DNA from: Streptomyces sp. Tue 6430
GTDB lineage: Bacteria > Actinomycetota > Actinomycetes > Streptomycetales > Streptomycetaceae
Direction: 5' to 3'
DNA: 64,000 nt
Assembly (NCBI GenBank): GCA_021568835.1
Contig: JAKGSH010000010.1
Location: 5,146,001 to 5,210,000 of the forward strand
Every line of letters starts with the position of its first letter. The stretch's first letter is position 1. Both the position numbers and the translations under genes were made by a program. The notes beneath the pieces are model-generated. The model made no database searches, had not been told where the DNA came from, and saw only the letters and a program-made list of their open reading frames with translations. Positions 42,759-52,616 of this stretch are shown here, piece by piece.

Positions 42759-43116
42759 ACGGGGAGCTCCATCGTGGACCGTCGGTCACCTTCGGCGCAA
42801 TGAAAGGAGGGCCGGGAACGGAAGGATGAATGCCGGGTGCATCGATTCAGGTCCGTGACGGGTTCCCGTACGGCGGCGGATGTTCGGGAAAGGCCCCGAT
42901 CGGCCCTCGGAAGGCATTCACGGAAAACGGGCGGGCGGTCGGGCCGTCCGCACCGCGTGCTCCGTCGCGCGGGCGCCCTCCCGGGCGGGGGTCACCGCCG
43001 CGGCCTTCCCCGGAGTCGGACGGCCGTTCGCCATAGGGGATTTATAGATCCTTCCCGGATGCTGTCCCCGTACTGAGTACCGACCGATCGGAACCGTGGT
43101 GACGAGGGAGGCGGTG

Positions 43117-43500
43117 ATGGGCGAGATGACGCCCCATGAGGAGGACGGCCGCGACAGCGACGAGTTGCTGGCCGGGCTGGAGGAGGAGATCAGGGCCTGG
43201 CTGGAACAGGAGGAGACGAACCTGCTGACGGTCCTCAACGGCCAGAGCGTGTCCGACGAGACGACCGCGCGGGACACGATCTGGGACCTCGTGCAGCAGG
43301 GCGGCTTCGGCGTGACCGAGATCTTCGCCGGCTCCCCGGGGCTGCCCGGCCGCGCGGACGCCGGCTCCGACAGCCGATGGGGCGATCTGGTGGCCACCTA
43401 CATCGACTCCCTGAGCGGTTCGCTGCTGCCGCACACCGGCGACGGGGGGCGCAGCAGGTGGTTCGGCCTCGACGAGGGGCACGCGGGAGGGTGTGGCTGA
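43117..43500 (+). CDS. Small acidic protein of unknown function
   Basis: 127 residues, acidic, predicted helical in the first half (DELLAGLEEEIRAWLEQEET), then DTIWDLVQQGGFGVTEIF and WGDLVATYIDSLSGSLLP. No family is recognised; no signal peptide or membrane segment. I chose ATG 43117 behind GGGAGG; a GTG at 43096 would add seven residues. It ends 12 bp from the convergent SARP gene and starts opposite the piperazate synthase, with the palindrome at 42741 between them, so shared control is possible. Confidence 0.65.
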   Translation: MGEMTPHEEDGRDSDELLAGLEEEIRAWLEQEETNLLTVLNGQSVSDETTARDTIWDLVQQGGFGVTEIFAGSPGLPGRADAGSDSRWGDLVATYIDSLSGSLLPHTGDGGRSRWFGLDEGHAGGCG

Positions 43501-43512
43501 CCGGCCGCCGGC

Positions 43513-45534
43513 CTACCGGGGGGAGGCCGGTTCCCCGCGGTTGTGCTCGCGGGCGAAGAGGCGTACCAGCGGCATGAGGCGGTAGCGCGCCGGGACCGGA
43601 CCGGACACCTCCAGCAGGCGGGCAGCGGCCAGGCTCTCCAGAGCGTCCTCGGCCTCCTCCCGCGGGCGACCGAGGACGTGCGCCGCCTCCTGCGCGCCGA
43701 AGACGTCGGGGCAGCCGGACGCCAGGGCCCCCAGGGCCGCCCGCGCCGGTGCGGGCACCCGCCGGTGACCGCGGGACAGCGCCGCCCGGACGTCGAGGTC
43801 GCCCGCCCGCAGTTCGTCGAGCCTGCGTTCCTCCGGTTCGAGCCGGGCCGCCGCCGCCGCGAGCCGTCGGCGCGGGTGCGCGGCCAGCCGGGCCCCCACG
43901 ATCCGCAGGGCGAGCGGCAGCCGGTCGCACAGTTCGACGATGCGGGCGGCCGCGTCGGGCTCGTCCCCGGTCCGTCCCTCTCCCACGATCGCGCTCAGCA
44001 TCCGGCGGCCCTCCTCGGCGCTCATCGGACCGAGGGTGACCGGACGCGCGCCCGGCAGCGTGGTGAAGGGGCCCCGGCCGGTGATCAGCGTGCGGCAGCC
44101 GCCCGCGCCGGGCAGCAGCGGGCGGACCTGGCGGTCGTCGGCGGCGTCGTCCAGGAGCACCAGCATCCGGCGGTCGGCGAGCAGACTGCGGTAGAGCTGG
44201 CCGCGCTCCTCCGCGGAGGCCGGGAGCCGGTGTTCCGCGACGCCCATGGCCCGGAGGAACCAGCCGAGCACCTCGGCGGGGGAGCGGGGGCGTTCGGACT
44301 GCCCGGACAGGTCGGCGTAGAGCTGCCCGTCCGGGAAGCTCCGCCGCGCCCGGTGCGCGGCGTGCACGGCCAGGGCCGACGTGCCGGTACCCGCGGCGCC
44401 CGTCACCACGGCGGGGGAGGATCCCGCCCGGCGCAGGGCGGCCGCGACGACGTCCAGCTCCCGGCGGCGGCCGGAGAAGTCCGCGACGTCGGCGGGCAGC
44501 ATCGCGGGCACGACACCGCTCCAGACGCCGCGGTCGCGCACCCGTACCACCGCGCGGCGGGACCCGCCGTCCGGCAGGACGGGCGCCGGGCCGGCGGCCC
44601 CCGGCCCCCGGCGCGCGGCGAGCCCCGGGAGGGTGCCCGTCAGCACCGCCTGCCGGACGTCGTGCAGGGCCCGGCCCGGGTCCACCCCCAGCTCGTCGCG
44701 GAGCATCCGCCGGCCGCGCTCGTACACCGCGAGGGCCTCCGCCTGCCGGCCGCAGCGGTGCAGAGCGGTCATGAGCTGGCCGAGCAGCCGCTCGCGCAGG
44801 GGGTTCTCCACCACGAGCCGCATCAGCTGCGGGACCACCGTCCCGTGGCGGCCCAGGGCCAGTTCGGCTTCGATCCGGTCTTCCCGCGCGGACAGGACGG
44901 CCTCCTCCAGCAGGGGCCGTTGGCGTTCTCCGAGGTGGACGGTGACATGGGAGAGAACCGGCCCGCGCCGCAGCGCGAGCGCCTGCCCGAGGTGGTCGGC
45001 GGCCGCGAGGTGGCGGCCCGCCGCCAGGTCCGCGCGGCCGCGGTCCACCAGGCTCTCGAAAGCCGTCCAGTCGAAGAAGGCGCCCCGTGTGTCCAGCCGG
45101 TAGGCGCGGGCGTACCGCTCCAGGCGGACGCCGCCGCCCAGGCACTTCCTGAGCTGGGAGATGTAGGTGTAGAGCTGGGCCGTCGCCGTGGCGGGCGGTT
45201 CGCACCCCCACAGCAGGGTCTTGAGCCGGTCGTCGGAGAGCGGCCGGCCCCCGGCGAGCAGCATCGCCGCGAGGACCGTGCGCTGCTTCGCCCCGCCGAG
45301 GCGGACCGTCCGTCCGCCGGATTCGGCCTCGACCGGCCCGAGCACGCGGAACACGAACGGGCCGCGGTCGTCGGCCTCCGCCGGTCCGCGTCCTCGCGGT
45401 CCGGCCGCCGGGCGCGGCTGCGGGACGGACGGCGCGGCGGGCGGCCGGACGCGGCCCGCTCCGGCGGGTCCGGGTCCGGGTCCGGACCCGGGTCGGGTGG
45501 TGCGGTCGTGCACGGTGTCGCTGTGCCCCGGCAT
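43513..45534 (-). CDS. SARP-family regulator with NB-ARC-like domain
   Basis: 673 residues. A proline-rich N-terminal ~55 residues is followed by an OmpR-like winged helix (FRVLGPVEAESGGRTVRLGG), a BTAD (to about residue 290) and an NB-ARC-like domain. The P-loop position reads GAAGTGTSAL, with Thr where the essential Lys of GxxxxGK(S/T) should be; the Walker B-like MLVLLDDA is present. So ATP binding may be lost. Compared with the 1055-residue SARP at 412 it lacks the long TPR tail. ATG 45534 has GGGAGA upstream. It is 31 bp downstream of the polyprenyl synthase gene and could be cotranscribed. Likely a pathway activator. Confidence 0.88.
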   Translation of the reverse strand: MPGHSDTVHDRTTRPGSGPGPGPAGAGRVRPPAAPSVPQPRPAAGPRGRGPAEADDRGPFVFRVLGPVEAESGGRTVRLGGAKQRTVLAAMLLAGGRPLSDDRLKTLLWGCEPPATATAQLYTYISQLRKCLGGGVRLERYARAYRLDTRGAFFDWTAFESLVDRGRADLAAGRHLAAADHLGQALALRRGPVLSHVTVHLGERQRPLLEEAVLSAREDRIEAELALGRHGTVVPQLMRLVVENPLRERLLGQLMTALHRCGRQAEALAVYERGRRMLRDELGVDPGRALHDVRQAVLTGTLPGLAARRGPGAAGPAPVLPDGGSRRAVVRVRDRGVWSGVVPAMLPADVADFSGRRRELDVVAAALRRAGSSPAVVTGAAGTGTSALAVHAAHRARRSFPDGQLYADLSGQSERPRSPAEVLGWFLRAMGVAEHRLPASAEERGQLYRSLLADRRMLVLLDDAADDRQVRPLLPGAGGCRTLITGRGPFTTLPGARPVTLGPMSAEEGRRMLSAIVGEGRTGDEPDAAARIVELCDRLPLALRIVGARLAAHPRRRLAAAAARLEPEERRLDELRAGDLDVRAALSRGHRRVPAPARAALGALASGCPDVFGAQEAAHVLGRPREEAEDALESLAAARLLEVSGPVPARYRLMPLVRLFAREHNRGEPASPR

Positions 45535-45565
45535 GTTCGGTCTCCCGTGGTGCTCCCGTGGTGCT

Positions 45566-46591
45566 TCAGGCCCTGCGGTGGGCCATGAAGTCGCAGAGCG
45601 TGGCGAGGATCCCGCGGGCCGGGGTCCGGGGCAGGGCCGCGAGGGCGGCACGGGCCCGCGCCAGGCGCTCGTCCCTCATGGCCGCGGCCGTGGCGAGTGC
45701 GGCGGAGTCCCGCAGGAGTTCCAGCGCCCGGCGATGTGGGCGCGTCCCGGCGGCCGGTCCGGCGGCGATCAGGGCACGCAGCTCCGCGTCGTCCGGGTCG
45801 TCGCCGGCCAGGGCGAGGAGTACGGGGAGGCTGAGCACCCCGGCCTCCACGTCCATGCCCTGTTCCTTGCCCGACGCGGAGGCGGGCGCACTGACGTCGA
45901 GGAGGTCGTCGGACATCTGGAAGGCGACGCCCAGGTGCTCGCCGTACTCGGTGAGGACGTCGACGTCCGCTGCGGGCGCGCCCGCCTGCAGGGCGCCGAG
46001 CCGCAGCGACATGGCGATCAGGGACGCGGACTTGCCGGACGTCACCTGGAGGTAGTGGTCCAGGGGCGCGGTCCCCGGCCGGGGACCGAGCAGCTCCAGC
46101 GACTGGCCGCCCACCAGCCGGCCGGCGGTCAGCGCGTTCAACCGCACCGCCCGCGGCCCGAGTTCGCAGGCGAGCTGGGCGGCCTGGGCGAGGAGCCAGT
46201 CCCCGGCGAACACCGCGCGGCGTTTCCCCCAGCGGGCGTTGGCGCTGTCCGCCCCGTGCCGGGTGCCGGCGTCGTCGATGACGTCGTCGTGGTAGAGGGA
46301 GGAGACGTGGACGAGTTCGGCCAGGACGGCCGCGTCGACGACGCCCTCGCTCTCCGGATCCCCGAACTCCGCGCCCAGCAGGACCAGGAGGGGCCGCATC
46401 CGCTTTCCGCCGGTGGTGACGAGATGCCCGACGAGCGGGGCGACACGGGGGTCGGGGGTGCGGGCGACGCGCTCCCTCAGGCGCTGCTCGACGGTCCACA
46501 GGCGCTCGTCCAGCCGGTCCCGCAGCGCCGGGTCGTCGGCCGCGAGTCCGGACACGAGGGGACTGCGCTGCGGGGTGCTCGACACGTTCAT
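45566..46591 (-). CDS. Trans-polyprenyl diphosphate synthase
   Basis: 341 residues. Both Asp-rich motifs are intact: LYHDDVIDD (first) and FQMSDDLLD (second), with GGKRMRPLLVLL near the N-terminus and TSGKSASLIAM between them. It condenses isopentenyl diphosphate onto an allylic diphosphate in the cytoplasm; the residues before the first motif (VHVSSLYHDD) suggest a medium or long-chain product, as for quinone side chains, but chain length cannot be fixed by eye. ATG 46591 follows AGGAG. Divergent from the MMPL-UbiB pair. An isoprenoid gene is unexpected in this pathway; with UbiB it hints at a quinone-related function. Confidence 0.9.
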   Translation of the reverse strand: MNVSSTPQRSPLVSGLAADDPALRDRLDERLWTVEQRLRERVARTPDPRVAPLVGHLVTTGGKRMRPLLVLLGAEFGDPESEGVVDAAVLAELVHVSSLYHDDVIDDAGTRHGADSANARWGKRRAVFAGDWLLAQAAQLACELGPRAVRLNALTAGRLVGGQSLELLGPRPGTAPLDHYLQVTSGKSASLIAMSLRLGALQAGAPAADVDVLTEYGEHLGVAFQMSDDLLDVSAPASASGKEQGMDVEAGVLSLPVLLALAGDDPDDAELRALIAAGPAAGTRPHRRALELLRDSAALATAAAMRDERLARARAALAALPRTPARGILATLCDFMAHRRA

Positions 46592-47058
46592 CCGGGCTCC
46601 TGAGGGTGTGAGGCGCGGGGCTCCCCGGCCGCCACGGACGCCCGGACGCGGGGGATCCGCCGCGGGGGCCCGTTCCCGGCGACCGGCTGCCCGCCCGACG
46701 CCGCGGCAGGGCCCGGACGGTACGTGCGGCGGACCGGGGAGTGGGGGCGTCCGCACCGGGTCGCGCCGCGGACGTCAGGGCTGTCGCACCGGGTCGCGCT
46801 GCGGACACCAGGACTGTCACACCGGGTCCGGAGCGCGGGCAACGGCCCTGGCAGGTTCTTGCCGCGTTGGCGGCTCGCCGTCGTCGCGGGCGGAACCCGG
46901 CGGCCAGACTGCGGCCAGGGCCTGTCCGGCACGATCCGCCGGACCGGCCCGGGGCCTGTCGTCACATTCCCGCCTGCCCTGTGACGACGGGCCCCGCCAC
47001 CGGCGACCCCCACGCGTTGGCCCGGTTTCCCCCAGCTCGAAAAGCACGAAGGAGCACC
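46592..47058. other. Divergent intergenic region
   Basis: 467 bases between the polyprenyl synthase and MMPL genes. It contains the 33-bp repeat described separately, and no gene. The 18-bp palindrome is absent here. Confidence 0.5.
46753..46830 (+). repeat. 33-bp imperfect tandem repeat
   Basis: Two copies (46753-46785 and 46786-46818) and a partial third that begin with gcaccgggtcgcg-like sequence and end with gctgtc or actgtc; a few substitutions separate the copies. In the divergent promoter region, so it may bind a regulator. Confidence 0.7.
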
Positions 47059-49208
47059 ATGTTCGGACGGATAGGGCGGTTCGCCGTCGACCGGCCCTGG
47101 CTGACGATCGTCGCCTGGGTCATCGCGACCGTCGCCGCTGTCGCGCTCGCGCCGCAGCTGAAGAGCACCGACGACCAGGCGGACTTCCTGCCGTCCCACT
47201 ACGAGTCGGTACGCGTCACGGAGCTCCAGCAGCGCGCGTTCCCGGCGGCGGAGCAGCCCTCGGCCATCGCGGTGTTCCAGCGGGAGGACCGGGGGCGGCT
47301 CTCGCCGGCCGACCTCGCGCAGGTGACCCGGATCGCCGGGGCCCTGCAGGCCGAGGGCTACGACAAGGTGAAGTCGGTCCTGGCGAGCCCCGAGGCGGTC
47401 TCCCCGAACGGCAAGGTGGCGCTGGCGAGCGTCTTCGCCACCACCGAGAACCACTACGACCGGGCGCTCTTCGAGTCGGTGAAGCAGCTCCGGGCGGACG
47501 CCGGGCCGCTGCTGGCGAAGACCGGACTGAGCATGGGGGTGACCGGGCCGACCGCCAGCGGGCTGGACAACCTCGAGTCCTCCGGCGACACCGACGCGAT
47601 GATCATGATGGCGACCCTGGTGCTGATCGTGCTGCTGCTGCTCGTGATCTTCCGCAGCCCGCTCATCGCGCTGCTGCCGGTCCTGCTGATCCTCCTGGTG
47701 TTCGTCGTGGCCACCGGGCTGATCGCCACCGCCGCCGAACTCGGCGGACTCCAGGCCGACAACTCGGTCTCCGCCATCCTCATCGTGGTGCTGTTCGGCG
47801 TCGGCACCGACTACATCCTGTTCCTGCTCTTCCGGTACCGCGAGCAGCTGCGGGAGGGGCAGGAGCCCAGGGCGGCCATGATCGGTGCGGTGGCCCGGGT
47901 CGGCGAGACCATCGCCTCCGCGGCCGGCGCGGTCGTCGTCGCCTTCCTCGCCCTGGCCCTCTCCACCATGGGCATGCTGCGCGCCATGGGCCCGTCGCTG
48001 GCCATCGCCGTGGCCGTCACCCTGCTGGCCTCCCTCACCCTCGTCCCCGCCGTCTTCTCGCTGCTGGGCACCAAGGCGTTCTGGCCCTCCAAGGCGTGGA
48101 AGAAGCAGCCCAGGAGCGTCGTCGCCGGCCGGCTCGGCACCCTCGTCTCGCGCCGGCCCCGCCTCCTCGCGTGTGTCTCCGGCGGCCTGCTGGCCGTCAT
48201 GAGCGTGGGCGCCCTCGGCTTCAACGCCGAGTTCGACAGCGAGAGCTCGCTGCCGCGGAACCTGGAGTCCGTACGGGCGTCCGAGGACCTCAGGCGGGGC
48301 TTCGCCGCCGGGCAGACCGACCCCTCCCTGGTGCTCGTCACCTCCGAGGACGGCTCCCGGCTCGACGCCGCCGCCCTGGAGACGTTCCGCGGGAAGCTCT
48401 CCGGGTCGAGGGCGTCGGCGACGTCTCGCCGGCCGTGCTCGGCACCGCCGGGGACACGGCACAGTTCAGCGTCGTCCTGGACTACCGCCCCGCCGAGGAG
48501 GCGGCCATCGACCTGGTCTCCACGGACCTGCGCGACACCGCGCACCGGGCGGCGCCCGAGGGCAGCGAGGCGCTCGTCGGCGGCACCAGCGCGGTCCTCG
48601 CGGACATCCGCACCGCCGTCGAACACGACTACTCGCTGGTCTTCCCGATCGCAGGCATCGCCATCATGGTGATCCTCGGACTCCTGCTGCGCAGCGCCGT
48701 CGCGCCCTGGTACCTGATCGTGGCCGTGGGCCTCGGCTTCGGCGCCACCCTCGGCTCGGCCGTCCTGGTCTTCCAGCAGATCAAGGGCGAGAACGGGCTG
48801 ATGTTCGCGCTGCCCGTGTTCGTCTACCTCTTCGTGGTGGCGATCGGCACCGACTACAACATCCTCATGGTGGCCCGCCTCCGCGAGGAGATCGCCCGGG
48901 GCAGGACCCGGCAGGAGGCCGTCCGGCTCGCCGTGACCCACTCGGCGCCCACCATCGGGGCCGCCGCCGCCATCCTGGCCGGCACCTTCGGCGTCCTGAT
49001 GCTGGCCGCCAACAGCATGCTCCAGCAGCTGGGCTTCGCGGTGTCGTTCGGCATCCTGATCACCGCCTTCGTGATGGCGCTCGTCCTGGTGCCGGCGGTC
49101 ACCTCGCTGCTCGGCGAACGCGCCTGGTGGCCGGGCGACGGCGGTCGCGGGAGCGCGGAGGACGACGACGCGGCGACGGCGCCGGCACCCGAGCCGGCCA
49201 CGACGTGA
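47059..49208 (+). CDS. MMPL-family RND transporter (one 1-base gap)
   Basis: About 716 residues with the duplicated MMPL layout: a transmembrane helix at the N-terminus, an extracellular loop, five helices (beginning near MIMMATLVLIVLLLLVIF), a second loop and five more helices. GVGTDYILFLLFRYRE and IGTDYNILMVARLREE carry the conserved proton-relay Asp-Tyr pairs of the two halves. One base is missing in the G run 48403-48405; adding it gives a continuous LSGVEGVGDVSPAV. ATG 47059 follows GAAGGAG. Probable exporter of a lipid-like or hydrophobic product, perhaps the cluster product; substrate unknown. The UbiB-like gene follows 10 bp later. Confidence 0.88.
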
Positions 49209-49218
49209 CCACCTCGCG

Positions 49219-51203
49219 GTGACCGCGTTCGTCATCGCCCTGACCGCCGTGGGCACCATCGCCCTCGGCCTGGCGGTACTCGGTCTCGGGGCGCGCAGGC
49301 TGCTCGGTCTGCGGATCGGCGCACTGCGCTTCCTGCTCACCGGGTGCACCGGGCTGCTCACCACCGGACTGGTGAGTTCCGCGATGGGGCCCACCGCGGC
49401 GGGCACCGTGCTGGTGACCGTCCAGGTGGGTTCCGCCCTGCTGGCCGCCATGATCTTCCTGGCCCTGTCCGAGGCGGTGGTGCCCAGCGGGTCGGTCGGC
49501 GGCATCGTCCGCTGGCCCCGCTCCGTGCGGCGCCGGGTGGCGCGCACCCAGCGCTTCACGGAGCTCAGCAGGATCGCCCTCCGGCACGGGCTGGGCCGCC
49601 TCCCGCGGCTGTCCGGCCTGAGCGGCCCGGCGACGAGCGCCACCCGCACGGAGCACGCCCGCGCCCTGCGGACGGCCTTCGAGGAGGCGGGCACCACCTT
49701 CGTCAAACTCGGCCAGGTGCTCTCCACCCGCTACGACCTGCTGCCCGCCGAGTTCATCGACGAACTGAGCCTGCTCCAGTGCGCCGCGGCCGCCGAGCCC
49801 TGGGACGCCGTCGAACAGGTGCTCACCGAGGACCTCGGAGCCCCGCCGGGTGAGGTGTTCGCCGAGTTCGACACCGTGCCGCTGGCGGCCGGCTCCGTCG
49901 CCCAGGTGCACCGGGCACGGCTGCGGGACGGCCGGGCGGTCGCCGTCAAGGTGCAGCGCCCCCGGGCCCGCCAGGTGGTGGAACGCGATCTGGACATCCT
50001 CCTGCGGATCGCCCGCAGGGCCGGCGAACGCACCGCGTGGGGCCGCTCCGTCGGAGTCACCGGGCTGGTCCGGGGCTTCGCCGCCTCCCTCCGGGAGGAA
50101 CTCGACTTCCGCACCGAGGCCCGCAACACCCGGGAGGTCGCCGCCGCGCGGCAGGCCGAGGCCGGCCTGCATCCGTCGGAGGATCCGGCCCCGCGCCCGG
50201 CCGTGGGCATCCCCGCCGTCCACGACGGTCCGACCACCGCCCGCGTGCTGGTGGTGGAGTGGCTGGACGGGGTGACGCTCGACAGGGCCGCCGAGTCCGC
50301 CGACGCCCGCGGGGTCGACCGGACGGCGCTCGCCGGGGCGCTGCTGGACTGCGTCCTCGCGCAGATCATGACCGACGGCGTCTTCCACGCCGATCCGCAC
50401 CCGGGCAACATCATGCTGCTGGACGACGGACGACCGGGCCTGCTGGACTTCGGCTGCGTCGGCCGCATCGACCGGGTGCTGCGGTCGGCGCTGCGCGACC
50501 TGCTGGTCGCGATCCACCGCAACGACCCGCAGGCCCTGTGCGACGCGCTGCTGGAACTGGTGGAGCACCGGCCGGAACCGGCCGACGAGAACCGGCTGGC
50601 CCGTGACCTGGGGCGGTTCATGGCCCGGCACCTGGTTCCGGGGACCCGGCCGGACCGCGACATGTTCGCGGCGCTGTTCGCGCTGGTGACCAGGTACGGG
50701 CTCGTCGTGCCCGGCGAGATCGCCGCGGTGTTCCGTTCCCTGTCGACGCTGGAGGTCTCCCTCGGCCTGCTGGTCCCCGACTACGACATCATCGCCGAGG
50801 CCCGCCGGTTCGCGGCCTCCCAGGTCCGGCGGAAGCTGACCCCGGGGGCCTCGGACGGGCGGCCGCGGAGGAGATGCTCACGCTGCTGCCGGTGCTGCGC
50901 CGGCTGCCGCGCAGGGTGGACCGCATCACGGAGGCCCTGGAGCAGGGACGGCTGAGCGTGAACGTCCGGGTGCTGGCCGACGAACGTGACCGCGACTTCG
51001 TCCGGGGCATCGTCCACGACGTCCTGCTGGCCTTCAGCGGCGGTGCGGCCGGGGTGGTCGGGGTGATGCTGCTGCAGACGCCGGGCGGTCCGGAGATCAC
51101 CTCGTCGGTCGGACTGTTCGAGGCGCTCGGGTGCAACCTGCTGCTCGTCGCCTCGGTGCTGACGCTGCGCGTGCTGTTCTCGCTCTCCCGCGGCCGCCGC
51201 TGA
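49219..51203 (+). CDS. UbiB/ABC1 family atypical kinase (one 1-base gap)
   Basis: About 661 residues. Two to three N-terminal membrane segments (residues 3-90) precede the ABC1 domain with FVKLGQVLSTR (the KxGQ motif), AVKVQRP (nucleotide-contact Lys), ADPHPGN (catalytic loop) and LDFG (metal binding). One base missing in the G run 50857-50859 separates this from the C-terminal membrane helices; adding it reads SDGAAAEEMLTLLPVL. GTG 49219 starts 10 bp after the MMPL stop. UbiB-type proteins support ubiquinone or other isoprenoid lipid metabolism by ATP hydrolysis. Paired with a polyprenyl synthase 3 kb away, it suggests a quinone or prenyl-lipid side activity rather than the depsipeptide itself. 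Confidence 0.87.
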
Positions 51204-51424
51204 CGGGGGGCGACCGGGTGGCCGGGCTCCGGCCCCGGCATCGGCTCGGATCCGGTACGGCGGGACGTCGTACCGGCGATGCCGAACGGGCAACGGAGAC
51301 CGGCCCGGACCCCGGAGCCGCACATGGTTCGCAACGCCGTCCGCCGAGCACTCCGCACCCCGGGCAGGGAGCGGCAGGAGCCGGCCCTTCGTTGCACCCT
51401 CGGTGTCGCCGCCGCCGAAGTCGA

Positions 51425-51722
51425 ACGGTCACCCGCACAGAGCGGCTGCCCCGCGCGGAGTGCCCGCCCGCGCGGAGCGGTTGCCTGGACAGAGCAGCCA
51501 CTCGTGCGGAGTGACCGCCCACACAGAGTGCCCGCCCCACACAGAGTGCCCGCCCGCACAGAGACCCCGCCGCACAGAGCAACTGCCTCGCACAGAACGC
51601 CCGCCCACACAGAACGCCCGCCCGCGCAGAACGCCCGCCCGCGCAGAACGCCCGCCCGCGCAGAACGCCCGCCCGCGCAGAGCGGCCGCCCGCGCAGAGC
51701 GGCCACCCACGCAGAGTGCCCG
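51425..51722 (-). repeat. Array of imperfect 17-bp repeats
   Basis: About 17 copies of a unit like gcgcagaacgcccgccc between convergent genes; the copies at 51590-51680 are nearly identical, the outer ones diverged (cacagagtgcccgcc, gcgcagagcggccgcc). The 17-bp period would break any reading frame, so it is noncoding. The array ends in the hairpin at 51711-51750. Confidence 0.85.
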
Positions 51723-51750
51723 GCCGGGGAAACCCGGTCGGGCACTCTGC
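51711..51750. terminator. 18-bp stem with GAAA loop at the end of the repeat array
   Basis: Left arm 51711-51728 and right arm 51733-51750 pair along 18 positions (one G-T), with a GAAA tetraloop. The left arm is the last 17-bp-repeat copy and the right arm an inverted copy of it. It lies between the convergent stops at 51203 and 51828 and should terminate both. Confidence 0.75.
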
Positions 51751-51827
51751 GGGAACCACTCGCGCCTCGGTCCGACGGGACCGTCCGGCGCGCGCACGGG
51801 TTCTTCGGGGCGGGGAGGTGGTCGTCC

Positions 51828-52616
51828 TCAGCGGGCGGTCGCCGTGCTGTAGGCGCGGCCCGACATCGGGATGACCACGGCGAGGATGCCACCGATCAGG
51901 AGCAGCGACATCGCGATGGGGTGCTCGGCCGGCAGCCCCGTGCCGAGGCCCACGGTGGGGTTGCCGAAGAGCTGCCGGCAGGCGGTGACCACCATGCTGA
52001 CCGGGTTCCACTCGGCGACGACCTTCAGCCAGGTCGGCAGCCCGTCCGGCGGGACGAACGCGTTGGACAGGAACACCAGCGGCATCATCGCCATGAACGC
52101 CAGGGCGTTGACCGATTCGGTGCTGCGCAGCGCCAGGCCGAGCAGCGCGCCGAGCCACGACATGGCGAAGCCGAGCAGGAGCAGCAGCCCGAACGCCGCG
52201 AGGGCCTTGGGCAGTCCGTTGTGGATGCGCCAGCCGATGAGGTAGCCGACCCCGGCCATCAGGACGCAGGACCAGGCGGCGAGCGCCATGTCCGCGGTGG
52301 TACGGCCGATCAGTACCGCGGACCGCGAGATCGGCAGTGAACGGAAGCGGTCCACCAGGCCGTTGCCCAGGTCCCCGACGACGCCCAGGGCCGTCTGGGA
52401 GATGTTGGCCATCATCACCTGGATGAAGATGCCCGCCATGATGTATTCCTGGTAGCTGCCGCCCTCCACCTTCATGGCGCTGCCGAAGAGCATGCCGAAG
52501 ATCAGCACGAAGGCGATCGGCATGATCGTGACGCTGATCAGCTGCTCGGGTATGCGGTAGATGTGCCGGAAGTGACGGCCCACCAGGGCCCGTACGTCAC
52601 TCAGTGTCTCGGTCAC
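51828..52616 (-). CDS. ABC-2 type permease (DrrB-like)
   Basis: 262 residues with six predicted membrane helices, from ISVTIMPIAFVLIFGMLFGS to LLLIGGILAVVIPMSGRAYS. The conserved NAFVPPDGLPTW loop and EWNPVSMVVTACRQL match daunorubicin-type exporter permeases. GTG 52616 overlaps the stop of the ATPase gene (GTGA), so the two are coupled. It is the last gene of the minus-strand NRPS operon, so export or self-resistance for the cluster product is the likely role. Confidence 0.92.
   Translation of the reverse strand: MTETLSDVRALVGRHFRHIYRIPEQLISVTIMPIAFVLIFGMLFGSAMKVEGGSYQEYIMAGIFIQVMMANISQTALGVVGDLGNGLVDRFRSLPISRSAVLIGRTTADMALAAWSCVLMAGVGYLIGWRIHNGLPKALAAFGLLLLLGFAMSWLGALLGLALRSTESVNALAFMAMMPLVFLSNAFVPPDGLPTWLKVVAEWNPVSMVVTACRQLFGNPTVGLGTGLPAEHPIAMSLLLIGGILAVVIPMSGRAYSTATAR

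Larger units (their letters stand above)
42613..43116. other. Divergent intergenic region with operator candidate
   Basis: 504 bases between the piperazate synthase and a small unknown gene. It holds the 9-bp repeat array at 42634-42670, the palindrome at 42741-42758, and a TATAGA-like -10 candidate near 43043. No gene seen. Confidence 0.5.

Noticed and set aside
46592..47058. A further copy of the 18-bp palindrome near 46930 (CCTGTCCGGCACGATCC-like)
   Set aside because: The halves do not match TGTCCyG-N4-CrGGACA; spacing and symmetry are wrong.
51425..51722. CRISPR array
   Set aside because: Units are 17 bp, contiguous and imperfect with no unique spacers, and no cas genes are present.
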